DNA from: Mongoliitalea daihaiensis
GTDB lineage: Bacteria > Bacteroidota > Bacteroidia > Cytophagales > Cyclobacteriaceae
NCBI RefSeq assembly: GCF_021596945.1
Contig: NZ_CP063779.1
Coordinates: forward strand, 3,818,001 to 3,882,000
Reading direction: 5' to 3'
Length of the DNA: 64,000 nucleotides
Position 1 is the stretch's first letter, and each line of letters begins with the position of its first letter. The position numbers and the translations under genes were made by a program. Positions 42,901 through 51,918 of the stretch are shown one piece after another. The notes below the pieces were generated by a model. That model was not told the DNA's origin. It saw nothing but the letters and a program-made list of their open reading frames with translations, and ran no database searches.

Positions 42901-43600
42901 AATTATCTATTTCAAAATGGATGGTATTTGTCCAGAAATTTGCGGCATTTTCAGTGAATTGACCAGTCACTCTTCCTGAGCGGAATCCACTTGGAACAAT
43001 GGATAAACCAGATGAATTGGTTGGTTGGGAATCACCAAAATTGGGATTAAAAAAGCTCGTTACTTTTACCTTGTCCCCCATAAAATTATTGTCATTTATA
43101 CTTTGACCCGGAGTACCTTCCAATTCAAAATACAAATCCCCCCAATCACAAGCTGAAGGTAAAAAAGTCCCTTCCGGCACCAATCTACGAGGATCCATAA
43201 AAGCAAATGCATTGTAGAGAAGGCCATATTCCTCTTCTGTGGAGGGGTCATTGTTCAAATAACACCAGGCCCCTTGTCGGGTATTTACCCAAGCAATAGG
43301 ATCCTGAATCTGAAGTATCGGATCCCCATTCCTGTAATGCTTGACCCTGAGGTTGCTTTTGATCCAGCGCTGATTGCCTATTACAACTGTTTCATATACA
43401 TTGCCATCGATATCGGTCACCGTCTCTTGGGCAAAAACTGAAGTATTGCTTACTAGCAAAGCAAACCCAAGCAACAAATAAAATTTGATATTTTGAAAAG
43501 CGGTGGATAAAAAGTCTACCTGCAAAATTTTATCCTTAAAAATCGAATAATCATTCGAAAAATAATTACTTCCAGTTCCCATTGCGTAATTTTTTGACAA
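39923..43600 (-). CDS. Secreted FISUMP/Ig-like repeat protein with type B C-terminal domain, paralogue 2
   Basis: 1225 residues as read from the ATG at 43600. Same layout as the following gene: FISUMP domain (DIDGNVYETVVIGNQRWIKSNLRVKHYRNGDPI), one divergent and ten regular 75-residue Ig-like repeats, and the sorting tail (LEIFNRYGVLVW...GLPTGNYLYVLTY). The signal peptide (KFYLLLGFALLVSNTSVFAQ) lies about 40 residues in, so the true start may be a downstream non-ATG codon such as the TTG of LQVDFLSTAF. It has one more repeat (PPATATQEFCPGARV...) than paralogue 1. Several repeats are nearly identical between the two genes, pointing to recent duplication or gene conversion. The gap to the next gene is only 7 bp. 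Confidence 0.87.
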   Translation of the reverse strand: MSKNYAMGTGSNYFSNDYSIFKDKILQVDFLSTAFQNIKFYLLLGFALLVSNTSVFAQETVTDIDGNVYETVVIGNQRWIKSNLRVKHYRNGDPILQIQDPIAWVNTRQGAWCYLNNDPSTEEEYGLLYNAFAFMDPRRLVPEGTFLPSACDWGDLYFELEGTPGQSINDNNFMGDKVKVTSFFNPNFGDSQPTNSSGLSIVPSGFRSGRVTGQFTENAANFWTNTIHFEIDNFPAYWVSTFVSEWKWWRPVSGYTVNYGLSIRLLVGEELPKTLIRQEEQVFCGKTTANELQFSATKPNSFGCAGPGNLTLNCYKSNFWYRDIDLTIPVNLNEELNDGEILFGRADHLFLNSFPLTGLCQEEILEVTVRILDPDPPVGEENQVFCAGATVADLQATGDEIRWYQTMTSTTPLDPGTVLQNNRSYFAENRSGDCVNPTRFQVQVELVSPSQPTAAATQEVCEGTLLSALTVQGTDLVWFDAGGGELPASTPVMDGITYFVASKVADCESARTPVRVLFSGPATPPATATQEFCPGARVADLTATGQNIRWYAVASGGNPLEATIALEDGRTYYATQTIDGCESRQRREVSVSLASVGRITAAATQTFCNTARVSNLEATGTGIRWYADESLTTQLTPDSPLENGRTYYGTQTINGCESPSLAVRVTISTVETPTGATTQGFCTGARISELIAQGNNIRWFTTATGGSALSGTELLENRVYYAEQTVNGCVSAERLAVQVTVSTIDTPAATASQQFCVGATIASIQVSGENIRWFASPTDNVPLSASEALVDGRTYYASQTVNGCESTGRRAVQIRVINVAPVTAAASQSFCNAATVSNLQATGSDIRWYADQNLTTELSSNSPLENGRTYYATQSQNGCESVPVAVQVTIDSVTAPSGNAEQEFCEGVFVDDLQASGSDVQWFTTPSGGSPLAGNLPLQDGVTYFAEQTVGTCTSATRLAVRVRINSPQLPAASSQQEFCDGSLVSALQATGTNLVWYRNATGPELLNLNEPIQDGALYYVSQRIGSCESARREIRASIIQVQAPVVQESEQIFCESEAPTISRLSASGEQIRWYSMEAGGQPLSETERLQDGQTYYAANVSRGCESADRVPVRVLVQPCDVEVFNMVTRNRDPKNNYLKIKNIEFFPENRLEIFNRYGVLVWASDAYGQLDNLFYGATNQAGVGDTEMGLPTGNYLYVLTYEIPGKFTTQRKTGYLYLINEMRK

Positions 43601-43688
43601 AGCAATAACTCAAACTACCTAATTAAAAGCAATACCTAGAAATAGGTAATTTTTGTAATGAAATGCTTTTTCTTAGCAATGAAAAATA

Positions 43689-43718
43689 AAAAAAACCACC
43701 CCAAATTGAGGTGGCTTT
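43689..43718 (-). terminator. Terminator after the HYR protein gene
   Basis: On the reverse strand GCCACC...GGTGGT forms a stem around CTCAATTTGG, followed by T8. It separates the HYR gene from the FISUMP pair, so these have separate promoters. Confidence 0.75.
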
Positions 43719-43740
43719 TTGATCTGATAAGGTTATCCTT

Positions 43741-46700
43741 TTATTTTTTTATCAATCTTCCATGGAGATACTGATGATTGACTTTTACCGTCACATGGTA
43801 CATGCCTTGTGTCAAGCCTTCCAAGTCAACTGTCTTGGTAAAGAGTTCATACTCCAAGGCATTGTAGGTGTACACCAATCTACCAGTAGCATCATAAATC
43901 CTCAATTCTACCGCTGACTCTTCTTGCAGCGCAACTGCAATATTGGTTTCGTAATTGGCAGGGTTTGGATAGATCTGTAGTTTGAGTGGCTCGGTATCGG
44001 ACCAAAGCAGCAACTCCTTACTGATGGTCTGACCCATCCTATCTGTACTGTAAACCATTACTCGTTGCGAGGCTTCCGGTTGTCCCTCTCCTCTCCAGAA
44101 CAGTTGATTGTCTTCCAGATAGAAGTCAGGATGCTCATCCATGGTATAGGTATGGATATCATCCGAAGGATCAAGTGTCACTAAATTTCCGACTGCACTA
44201 CCTATCCGTACATTTGAAGCTGGAACTATGCCTCTCAACAAGATATCCAATGCTTCTGGCTTCTCAGCTACCTCAACCATGAAATCCATCACCATACCTG
44301 AATCCTCAGCAGAAGAATATCCTATAGAGTAGTACCCTGGAACATCTTGCTCGTAACCCTCAGCATCAAATTGAATACCCATTTCGGTCAAGACCTGCTT
44401 GCCTACTTTTTTGCGCTGCATGTTAATGATATCTTCAAATGAAGTATTCCATGGCACAACCAGATCAGGTAAGTTCAGCGATCTTCCATTTTTCGGATTG
44501 TTTTTGTTTTTGTTCGGCTGACCAACAAAACGTAGCCTTAGCGTAAGCGTTCGGGTTGAAACATTGCCACTGCCATCTTCTGCACGGATCAAGATAGGAT
44601 AATCTCCTGCCTTATCGAATACAGTTCCAGCAGCTGGTATCTGTTCCACTTTACCAACACTGCAATTATCTTTGATTTTACCTCTTGTAGTGAGATCAGT
44701 TAACGTGTACACTGTTCCAGCTCTCTGAGTCACGTTGACAATGCGAGACAGACAAATATTTGGCGCTCTGTTGTCAATGACAGTAACCTTGAATTGGGTA
44801 GTACCTTCGTTTCCTCGGTTATCCCTAACGGTGTATGTAATCAATTGCTCTCCAATATCGCTACAATCAAACTTGCATTTCTCCAGCAATCTTCTGGTAA
44901 TACGATTACCACAGTTGGTGAAGGAACCATCTTCCACCATGTTTACATTCAGATTTGCTTTGCCTGCATTGTTCAAGAATAGCGTCACATCCCTTGCTTT
45001 GGCAACCACACATACAGGATCTCCAATGACCACAATGGTTACGATGGCTATGTCAGAAGCACTGTTTCCATTGACATCCGTCACGGTCAACAACACTAGG
45101 TTAGGACCTTCATCAGATTCATTAAACTGTGTTCGATCAACTATTCTAGTTGCAATCGCACAGTTATCTTTAGAACCTGCATCCACCATATCAGGGCTCA
45201 GCAAGAATGAGTCTCCTCTATTGATTTCGATGATAATATCTTTGGTGTTTACCACTGGTGCTTCTTCATCTCGCACTACCACATCGAAGGTACAAAGCGT
45301 ACGGTTACCCGAAGGATCGATAGCGGTGTACGTAACTGTAGTGGTACCTACAGGGAAGAAACTACCCGGTTCTATATCCGTGGTCAGCGTTACTGAACCG
45401 GAATTATCCGTTGCAGTAGGCTCCGTCCAAGTCACGATTGCTCCACAAGCGCCAGCATCATTGGATACGCTGATATTCTGCGGACAATCTTCTATCACTG
45501 GAGCTTCTGTATCCTCGGAGGCTGTCACAGTCACTGTAAAGCTACAAGTGCTGCTATTATCCGAATCATCGAAGGCTGTGTACGTCACCGTTGTCGTCCC
45601 TATTGGGAAGATAGAACCGCTTGCTGGTCCTGAACTCAGCTCAACCCGAACCTCTCCACAATTATCCGTGGCCGTCGGCAGCTCGTAGTTGACTACTGCT
45701 CCTGTTTCACCTATACCAACCACCACTGAAATCGGTTCCTGACAAGTGATGACCAGTGCTTCTTCATCCCGCACTACCACATCAAAGGTGCAAAGCGTAC
45801 GGTTACCCGAAGGATCGATAGCTGTGTACGTAACTGTAGTGGTACCTACAGGGAAGAAACTACCCGGTTCTATATCCGTGGTCAGCGTTACTGAACCGGA
45901 ATTATCCGTTGCAATAGGCTCCGTCCAGGTCACGATTGCTCCGCAAGCGCCAGCATCATTGGATACGCTGATATTCTGCGGACAATCTTCTATCACTGGA
46001 GCTTCTGTATCCTCGGAGGCTGTCACAGTCACTGTAAAGCTACAAGTGCTGCTATTATCCGATTCATCTAAGGCGGTATACGTCACCGTTGTCGTTCCTA
46101 CAGGGAAAACCGAACCGCTTGCCGGTCCTGAAGTCAACTCAACCCGAACCTCTCCACAATTATCCATGGCCGTCGGCAGCTCATAGTTGACTACTGCTCC
46201 TGTTTCTCCTATGCCAACCACCACTGAAATCGGTGCCGGACAAGTGATGACTGGTGATTCCTCATCCCTCACTACCACATCAAAGGTACAAAGCGTACGG
46301 TTGCCCGAAGGATCGATAGCTGTATACGTAACCGTAGTGGTACCTACAGAGAAGAAACTACCCGGTTCTATATCCGGGGTCAGTGTTACCAAACCGGAAT
46401 TATCCGTAGCGGTTGGCTCCGTCCAGGTCACGATGGCTCCACAAGCGCCAGCATCATTGGATACGCTGATGTTCTGCGGACAATCTTCTATTACAGGAGC
46501 TTCTGTATCCTCGGAGGCTGTAACAATCACTGTAAAGCTGCACGCTGTGCTATTATCCGAGTCATCGAAGGCTGTGTAAGTCACGGTTGTCGTTCCTATT
46601 GGGAAGACCGAACCGCTTACCGGTCCTGAACTCAGCTCAACCCGAACCTCTCCACAATTATCCGTGGCCGTCGGCAGCTCGTAGTTGACTACTGCTCCCG

Positions 46701-49488
46701 TTTCTCCCATGCCAACCACCACTGAAATCGGTGCCGGGCAAGTGATGACTGGTGCTTCTTCATCCCGCACTACCACATCGAAGGTACAAAGCGTACGGTT
46801 ATCCGAAGGATCGATAGCTGTGTACGTAACTGTAGTGGTACCTACAGGGAAGAAACTACCCGGCTCTAAATCCGTGGTCAGCGTTACCGAACCGGAATTA
46901 TCCGTTGCAGTAGGCTCCGTCCAAGTCACGATTGCTCCACAAGCGCCAGCATCATTGGATACGCTGATGTTCTGCGGACAATCTTCTATTACCGGAGCTT
47001 CTGTATCTTCAGAGGCTGTCACAATCACTAGGAAACTACAGGTAGTGCTGTTTCCTGCCTCATCTGTAGCAGCAAATGAGATCAGAGTGGCTGTTCCTGT
47101 TTCAAAGAAGGATCCACTTGCTGGACCAGCTGTTCTCAAAATCGTCACCGAACCACAATTATCCAGTGCTTCGGGAAGTTCATAGCTCACATTCGCACCT
47201 GCCACACCTATTCCTACAGTAACTTCGATAGTTTCTGAGCAAGTTAATACCGGTGCCTGCGTATCGTTAACCAATACTTCAAAGCTACAGATGGTGGTGT
47301 TGCCAGAAGGATCTGTTGCAGTATAGGTCACGGTACTTCTACCTATCGGGAAGAAACTTCCTGGCTCTACATCTGTTACAAATTCAACAGAACCGCTATT
47401 ATCCAAAGCTGTTGGCGGAATCCAGGTAACTATTGCTCCACATGCATCTGTATCATTGGAAACCTCAATGTTCTGCGGACAATTGTTGATTACTGGGGGC
47501 TCTGTATCTGCGCTTTCGGCAACTGTTACAGTAAAGCTACACTCTGAAGCGTTACCCACAGCATCCGTAGCACTGAATATTACCGTAGTAACACCCAATG
47601 GGAAGAGTGAACCGCTAGCTGGTCCACTGACCAACTGTACATTTGCCTCACCACAGTTATCAACTGCCGTAGGAATAGCATAATTTACCAGTACCGAACC
47701 TTCCCCAAATCCTACAGTAACTGTAATATTTTGGGTACATGTAAATACTGGTGCCTGGGTATCCTGAACGGTAACATCAAATTCACAAACAGCAGTATTC
47801 CCTGTTGGATCTGTAGCCGTATAAATCACACGGGTAGTACCCACAGGGAAGGATGCCCCTGGTTCAAAATTACTGGTAAGCGTAACAGAACCACTGTTAT
47901 CGCTGGCTGTTGGTGGTACCCAACCTACGGAAGCGCTACAGCTACCAATCGTATTTGGCACAACGATAGACGCTGGACAATTGATGATCACCGGAGGTAC
48001 ATCATCCTCTTCTTCAGTAACAATCACATTGAAGCTACACTCAGCCGTATTTCCTGCCGCATCTCGGGCTTCATACCTCACCACGGTAGTGCCAATTGGG
48101 AACGCTGACCCACTTTCTAAGCCTTCAATCAATGTCAATTCAGGGGTTCCGCAATTATCTGCTGTATTTGGCAAGGCATAGGTAACAATGGCCCCGCTTG
48201 AACCAAATGCCACCAATAGTCTGATATCCTCTGGACAGGTGATGGTAGGCACTTGAGTATCTTCCACCAAGACTTCAAAGCTTGAGAAGGCTTGGTTTCC
48301 ATTTCCGTCAGTTACCGTCCAAGTTACCAAAGTCAATCCTACCGGGAAGAAACTCGGCGCATCATTAGTTAAGGATACATTGCCACAATTATCCGAGGTT
48401 AGCGGTGGAATTAACGCTACATTGGAGGCAAAACACTGTCCTGCATCCGCATTCAATTGAATAGTTGACAAAGCAGCTATCGTAGGCGGTGTGATGTCAT
48501 CGAGTATGATGCGTTGTTCTTGTGTAGTTCTAAAGCCATTTGCATCTGTATAGGTCCAAGTGATCACCCGTGACCCTTGTTGAATTACTGGGAAGACACC
48601 TTCATTAGTCACACCAAATACGGTGGATCCGTCCTGTGCAGTAGCTGTAGGGATGATTAAGTCCGTAAAATTCACAATACATTCGGCAATTACATCCGGT
48701 AAATTTTCCAGATCAGGTATAGGAGGAACAGGCTCCCCGACTGTAAACTCACGGGTTTCTGCTATACTCCATAAGCCACGGGTATTCAAAACCCGCACGG
48801 TCAACGTGTACTCACCTACCGAGAGTTCGGTCGTGGCAATGATGGCATCAATTGAGAAAGTTTCGCCTATGTCATCTAAGGGTATTTCAGTAGCATTTCC
48901 TAAGCCTGGATCGTTGTCATTGAAGAAATATTCTACATAATCGACCGCAGCAGGATCTGTGAAGCCTTCACGCTCGACAAAAAATAATCTAGAAGCCGCT
49001 AAACCCCATTGATTGGACTGATTTCGAAAACGGATGGACAATCTATGGAAGCCCCTAGGCAATCCTTCCATATTGATGATACCCAAAATCTGTGGATTGG
49101 GACCTGGACTTACAGATAAGGATGTACCATTTCCTAAGCCAGGGTCATTGCCAAAAAAGTATTCGGCTGCATCAATGGCAATGGTAAGACCTGAAGTTGC
49201 TCTTCCCTTCCAGAAGGTCCGGTTGGCTGTCAATCCCCAAATACCTTCTGCATCCTGAAAGCGTATAAACAATCGGTGAAATCCATCAGCTAAACCCACT
49301 GTACTGATGGATGCCTGCTGACTAACTACAGTACCCGAAGAAATGGGTATTGCCGTACCACTGCCAAAACCTGGATCGGTATTGAAATAGTACTCTGCTC
49401 CTACCAAGGTAGGTTGCTGTGCTTGCGTGCACCAAGGCAAGAGGCACAGCCCAAGGAGGGCGCACCAAAATAAAAGATACGTTTTCAT
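43741..49488 (-). CDS. Giant secreted HYR-repeat protein with type A (Por) sorting domain
   Basis: A 1915-residue exported protein. Signal peptide (LLGLCLLPWCTQAQ); three repeats of an EYFFNxDPGxGxG module (about 25-250); about thirteen HYR-type beta-sandwich units of 75-85 residues, alternating two subtypes (EDTEAPVIEDCPQNISVSND... and RDEEAPVITCPAPISVVVG...); three more divergent Ig-like units; and a C-terminal type IX sorting domain (LKLQIYPNPANYETNIAVAL...GMYHVTVKVNHQYLHGRLIKK). HYR units are linked to adhesion in many proteins. The DNA of the middle units repeats with a 498-bp period. Large size, repeats and sorting tail fit a surface or released adhesin. Copy number may vary between strains. 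Confidence 0.9.
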   Translation of the reverse strand: MKTYLLFWCALLGLCLLPWCTQAQQPTLVGAEYYFNTDPGFGSGTAIPISSGTVVSQQASISTVGLADGFHRLFIRFQDAEGIWGLTANRTFWKGRATSGLTIAIDAAEYFFGNDPGLGNGTSLSVSPGPNPQILGIINMEGLPRGFHRLSIRFRNQSNQWGLAASRLFFVEREGFTDPAAVDYVEYFFNDNDPGLGNATEIPLDDIGETFSIDAIIATTELSVGEYTLTVRVLNTRGLWSIAETREFTVGEPVPPIPDLENLPDVIAECIVNFTDLIIPTATAQDGSTVFGVTNEGVFPVIQQGSRVITWTYTDANGFRTTQEQRIILDDITPPTIAALSTIQLNADAGQCFASNVALIPPLTSDNCGNVSLTNDAPSFFPVGLTLVTWTVTDGNGNQAFSSFEVLVEDTQVPTITCPEDIRLLVAFGSSGAIVTYALPNTADNCGTPELTLIEGLESGSAFPIGTTVVRYEARDAAGNTAECSFNVIVTEEEDDVPPVIINCPASIVVPNTIGSCSASVGWVPPTASDNSGSVTLTSNFEPGASFPVGTTRVIYTATDPTGNTAVCEFDVTVQDTQAPVFTCTQNITVTVGFGEGSVLVNYAIPTAVDNCGEANVQLVSGPASGSLFPLGVTTVIFSATDAVGNASECSFTVTVAESADTEPPVINNCPQNIEVSNDTDACGAIVTWIPPTALDNSGSVEFVTDVEPGSFFPIGRSTVTYTATDPSGNTTICSFEVLVNDTQAPVLTCSETIEVTVGIGVAGANVSYELPEALDNCGSVTILRTAGPASGSFFETGTATLISFAATDEAGNSTTCSFLVIVTASEDTEAPVIEDCPQNISVSNDAGACGAIVTWTEPTATDNSGSVTLTTDLEPGSFFPVGTTTVTYTAIDPSDNRTLCTFDVVVRDEEAPVITCPAPISVVVGMGETGAVVNYELPTATDNCGEVRVELSSGPVSGSVFPIGTTTVTYTAFDDSDNSTACSFTVIVTASEDTEAPVIEDCPQNISVSNDAGACGAIVTWTEPTATDNSGLVTLTPDIEPGSFFSVGTTTVTYTAIDPSGNRTLCTFDVVVRDEESPVITCPAPISVVVGIGETGAVVNYELPTAMDNCGEVRVELTSGPASGSVFPVGTTTVTYTALDESDNSSTCSFTVTVTASEDTEAPVIEDCPQNISVSNDAGACGAIVTWTEPIATDNSGSVTLTTDIEPGSFFPVGTTTVTYTAIDPSGNRTLCTFDVVVRDEEALVITCQEPISVVVGIGETGAVVNYELPTATDNCGEVRVELSSGPASGSIFPIGTTTVTYTAFDDSDNSSTCSFTVTVTASEDTEAPVIEDCPQNISVSNDAGACGAIVTWTEPTATDNSGSVTLTTDIEPGSFFPVGTTTVTYTAIDPSGNRTLCTFDVVVRDEEAPVVNTKDIIIEINRGDSFLLSPDMVDAGSKDNCAIATRIVDRTQFNESDEGPNLVLLTVTDVNGNSASDIAIVTIVVIGDPVCVVAKARDVTLFLNNAGKANLNVNMVEDGSFTNCGNRITRRLLEKCKFDCSDIGEQLITYTVRDNRGNEGTTQFKVTVIDNRAPNICLSRIVNVTQRAGTVYTLTDLTTRGKIKDNCSVGKVEQIPAAGTVFDKAGDYPILIRAEDGSGNVSTRTLTLRLRFVGQPNKNKNNPKNGRSLNLPDLVVPWNTSFEDIINMQRKKVGKQVLTEMGIQFDAEGYEQDVPGYYSIGYSSAEDSGMVMDFMVEVAEKPEALDILLRGIVPASNVRIGSAVGNLVTLDPSDDIHTYTMDEHPDFYLEDNQLFWRGEGQPEASQRVMVYSTDRMGQTISKELLLWSDTEPLKLQIYPNPANYETNIAVALQEESAVELRIYDATGRLVYTYNALEYELFTKTVDLEGLTQGMYHVTVKVNHQYLHGRLIKK
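45256..47015 (-). repeat. 498-bp tandem repeat inside the HYR gene (about 3.5 copies)
   Basis: The phrase GCTGT(C/A)ACA(G/A)TCACT recurs at 45521, 46019, 46517 and 47015, an exact 498-bp period (166 codons, two HYR units). Copies differ by scattered substitutions, for example TCCGTGGCC versus TCCATGGCC. Confidence 0.85.
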
Positions 49489-49498
49489 AGTCGATCTC

Positions 49499-50509
49499 TT
49501 AATTATTGGCTCTGCCTTCGATTCTTACATTCAAATCTCCATTTTGAGGAACAATGGGATTAAGGATATTCAGCAAAGTAACTTGGGGAACAGCTGGTTC
49601 GCCACTAACAGTATATCCAATTCCTCCAAAGAGTCCTATTTGGGAGCCTCCTACTCCACCTGTTAAACCTGGGGAACCTGCTTGAAGACTATAATTATGA
49701 TCATAGCTAAAAGAATTATTTGGAGCATTTACAAACAACGGGTTGGAGAAAATATTATCAACTCCTGTATTCCCATTTGTTGTTGGGAGAGAGCTAGGAT
49801 TATCCTGTCCAAAAAAGATGTTGTTGTTAAAGGTAGAATTAACTATAGCTCCGGGAGAATTAAAATTAGAATTCAAATTATTCTGAAAAAATATGTTATT
49901 GCCGAATATATTGGTAAAAGACCCTGAAAAAATTCCACCACTTGATAAAAATACATTATTTGAAAAAAGGGAATGATTTATATTTTGTATAACTCCACTA
50001 ATAATATTATTTCGAAAAATAAACCTTTCCTCAAAGTTGGGCGAAACTAGAGAGGAAATCGAGTTGATGATATTTTCTTCGAATATCCAGTTTTGAAAAT
50101 CTGCAACAAAAACATTAAATTGAATAAAATTCCGTTGAATAATTACATTGTTGATTTGACTTCCTGAATAAGAGGCTTGCAAAATAGTAAAGCCAGCAAG
50201 CCTGCTATCAGAGGATCCATTTTGAAAAATAACTGTTCCTAGCGAACTTCTCAAACCATCTGCTGTAGCAGGATTATGTCCTGCCCCAATTAAATTGATT
50301 CTTTTATTGATGTTAATATCTCCATAGGAATTTGAAGACCCACTCACATAAATAAAGTCCCCATCAGCCGATGCATCTATTACTTCTTGCAGGGTATTAA
50401 ACTCGCTTGTTTCTCCGTCTCGATTACTGAATGTTCGGACTACCTGTGCTTCTAAAGTGGACGCTGTCAACAGTAAGCACACAACGAAAAGATTGTAAAT
50501 TGTTTTCAT
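49499..50509 (-). CDS. Exported protein with predicted right-handed beta-helix
   Basis: A 336-residue protein with a signal peptide (FVVCLLLTASTLEAQ) and short repeating rungs rich in N, I, F and V (NNVIIQRNFIQFNVFVADFQNWIFEENIINS, FRNNIISGVIQNINHSLFSNNVFLSS, FGNNIFFQNNLNSNFN), the look of a parallel beta-helix of the pectate-lyase/carbohydrate-binding type. FNTLQEVIDASADGDFIYVSGSS near the start is the typical entry to such folds. It ends with LNILNPIVPQNGDLNVRIEGRANN, with no sorting domain recognised. It lies 10 bp before the HYR gene start and is probably in the same operon. Its ligand or substrate is unknown. Confidence 0.75.
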   Translation of the reverse strand: MKTIYNLFVVCLLLTASTLEAQVVRTFSNRDGETSEFNTLQEVIDASADGDFIYVSGSSNSYGDININKRINLIGAGHNPATADGLRSSLGTVIFQNGSSDSRLAGFTILQASYSGSQINNVIIQRNFIQFNVFVADFQNWIFEENIINSISSLVSPNFEERFIFRNNIISGVIQNINHSLFSNNVFLSSGGIFSGSFTNIFGNNIFFQNNLNSNFNSPGAIVNSTFNNNIFFGQDNPSSLPTTNGNTGVDNIFSNPLFVNAPNNSFSYDHNYSLQAGSPGLTGGVGGSQIGLFGGIGYTVSGEPAVPQVTLLNILNPIVPQNGDLNVRIEGRANN

Positions 50510-50739
50510 AAGTTTTGTAAAATTTAAGTGGTGGAATAGAATCAGTAGAAAATTAAAATACGTTGTAAAAGATTTACCTCTAAATTTCCAGCTAATTGAG
50601 AATGAATCAAATACCCCAAAAGTGGTATTATAAACTATGTCTTTATTTAAAAATATCCGCAGAAAGAAAAATATGCTGCCACTACTTCCGAAAAATCTAC
50701 AGATAGGGATAATTAAGCTAAAAAACAGGAAATTATGAT

Positions 50740-51600
50740 TTATTTCAGGTAGTCCTTTTTGATTTCACGTTCTACTGCTAAATTATAATTAACGAGCAGT
50801 TGTTGGTATTTCCGTGGTGACATACCTAGATAGGTTGTGAAGTCTTTATATAGATGTGGGCTATCATTGTATCCAAAGTTGATAGCCAATTCTAGGATAT
50901 CTACGAAAGGGTCTTTTTCCAATGCTATGAGCAGCAAATTGAACCGGACTATCCTACAAAACACCTTAGGAGGAACTCCCACTTGATTTTTGAAATAAAT
51001 TTGAAAGGCACGCTTACCAATGCCAAGCTGTTCGATCAATTCATCAAGACCCACGATTCCTTTTTTAAGGAAAATATAGTGGACCATGTGCGACATATCT
51101 ACGTGTGGCTTTTTCGGTTTCATATTGCTAAAATGACCCAGCAGCAGCTCATCTATTGAAGACAACAAATCTTTTAAACTCATAAATGATTGTGAAACTT
51201 CTAATATTCGTTGGTGAAGCAGCTTAAAACCTATTTCATTTAGGGGCGTCACTTTATCTGTACATTCGCTTGCAGGTTTATTTAAAAAATGAAAAAGACC
51301 TGTAGGTGTAAATACGATGCAAAAAAATTCAAAAACCCCTTCAAAATGGGAAATTCCAACTTTAGTCATTTGACCAAACAGGTATGGATGGTGATTTTTG
51401 AAATAGATTCTATCCTCCTTAGTAGGATATGTTAAATAGGAATTTGAATTGATTTTAAAAATAGTTATGATGGCTGCTGTGCCTTTCGGGGTAAAAACAG
51501 GCCTCTCTGTACCATCAAATTTAATTTTTGACACCAAATAGCCGTTAATGTAAGGCGCTAAGGATTCATGGGGTTTAAAAAGTTGAATATCATTCATCAC
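50740..51600 (-). CDS. AraC-family transcriptional regulator
   Basis: A 286-residue regulator. The N-terminal 170 residues (FKPHESLAPYINGYLVSKIKF...FFCIVFTPTGLFHFLN) match the DUF6597-type sensor domain common in Bacteroidota AraC proteins; the C-terminal 100 residues are the double helix-turn-helix (IEQLGIGKRAFQIYFKNQVGVPPKVFCRIVRFN and ILELAINFGYNDSPHLYKDFTTYLGMSPRKYQQL). It is divergent from the histidine kinase gene, with 318 bp between, and may regulate it or the adjacent secretome block; neither can be shown from sequence. Confidence 0.9.
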   Translation of the reverse strand: MMNDIQLFKPHESLAPYINGYLVSKIKFDGTERPVFTPKGTAAIITIFKINSNSYLTYPTKEDRIYFKNHHPYLFGQMTKVGISHFEGVFEFFCIVFTPTGLFHFLNKPASECTDKVTPLNEIGFKLLHQRILEVSQSFMSLKDLLSSIDELLLGHFSNMKPKKPHVDMSHMVHYIFLKKGIVGLDELIEQLGIGKRAFQIYFKNQVGVPPKVFCRIVRFNLLLIALEKDPFVDILELAINFGYNDSPHLYKDFTTYLGMSPRKYQQLLVNYNLAVEREIKKDYLK

Positions 51601-51918
51601 AGATTATTTAAAACTACAACTGAATCCTATACGACGATATAAATTGTCTTACGGAAAAATCTTCACATTTTAAGACAAAAAAACACTTTCAATATACTAT
51701 TTTAATTTTTTTTCACCAACAGAATAGACAGACAAAAAGAAGACATCTTAAAGAAATTCATCAAAACATTACCAACTATCTTACAGCAACTTACTACTAT
51801 TTTGTAAATAGAAATCGAATTACTAACCATTCAATCTACTAGAAACCCAATTTTAGCTTTATCCTAATTTTTTTATTCAAACCAATTTAATAACTTATGC
51901 CTTGTTATTTACCCATAC
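51601..51918. other. Divergent intergenic region between AraC regulator and histidine kinase
   Basis: AT-rich, 318 bp. No full consensus promoter was seen; a partial CTATTTTG at about 51798 and several A/T runs are present. No ORF or hairpin of note. Confidence 0.6.

Noticed and set aside
36505-43600. One FISUMP paralogue as a pseudogene
   Set aside because: Both frames are open along their full length with intact N- and C-terminal domains.
44735-45688. Long forward-strand open frames opposite the HYR gene (also 45746-46579 and 46685-47185)
   Set aside because: They repeat with the 498-bp HYR repeats, are Ser/Thr/Val-rich antisense translations and have no family pattern; the reverse-strand frame has clear domains.
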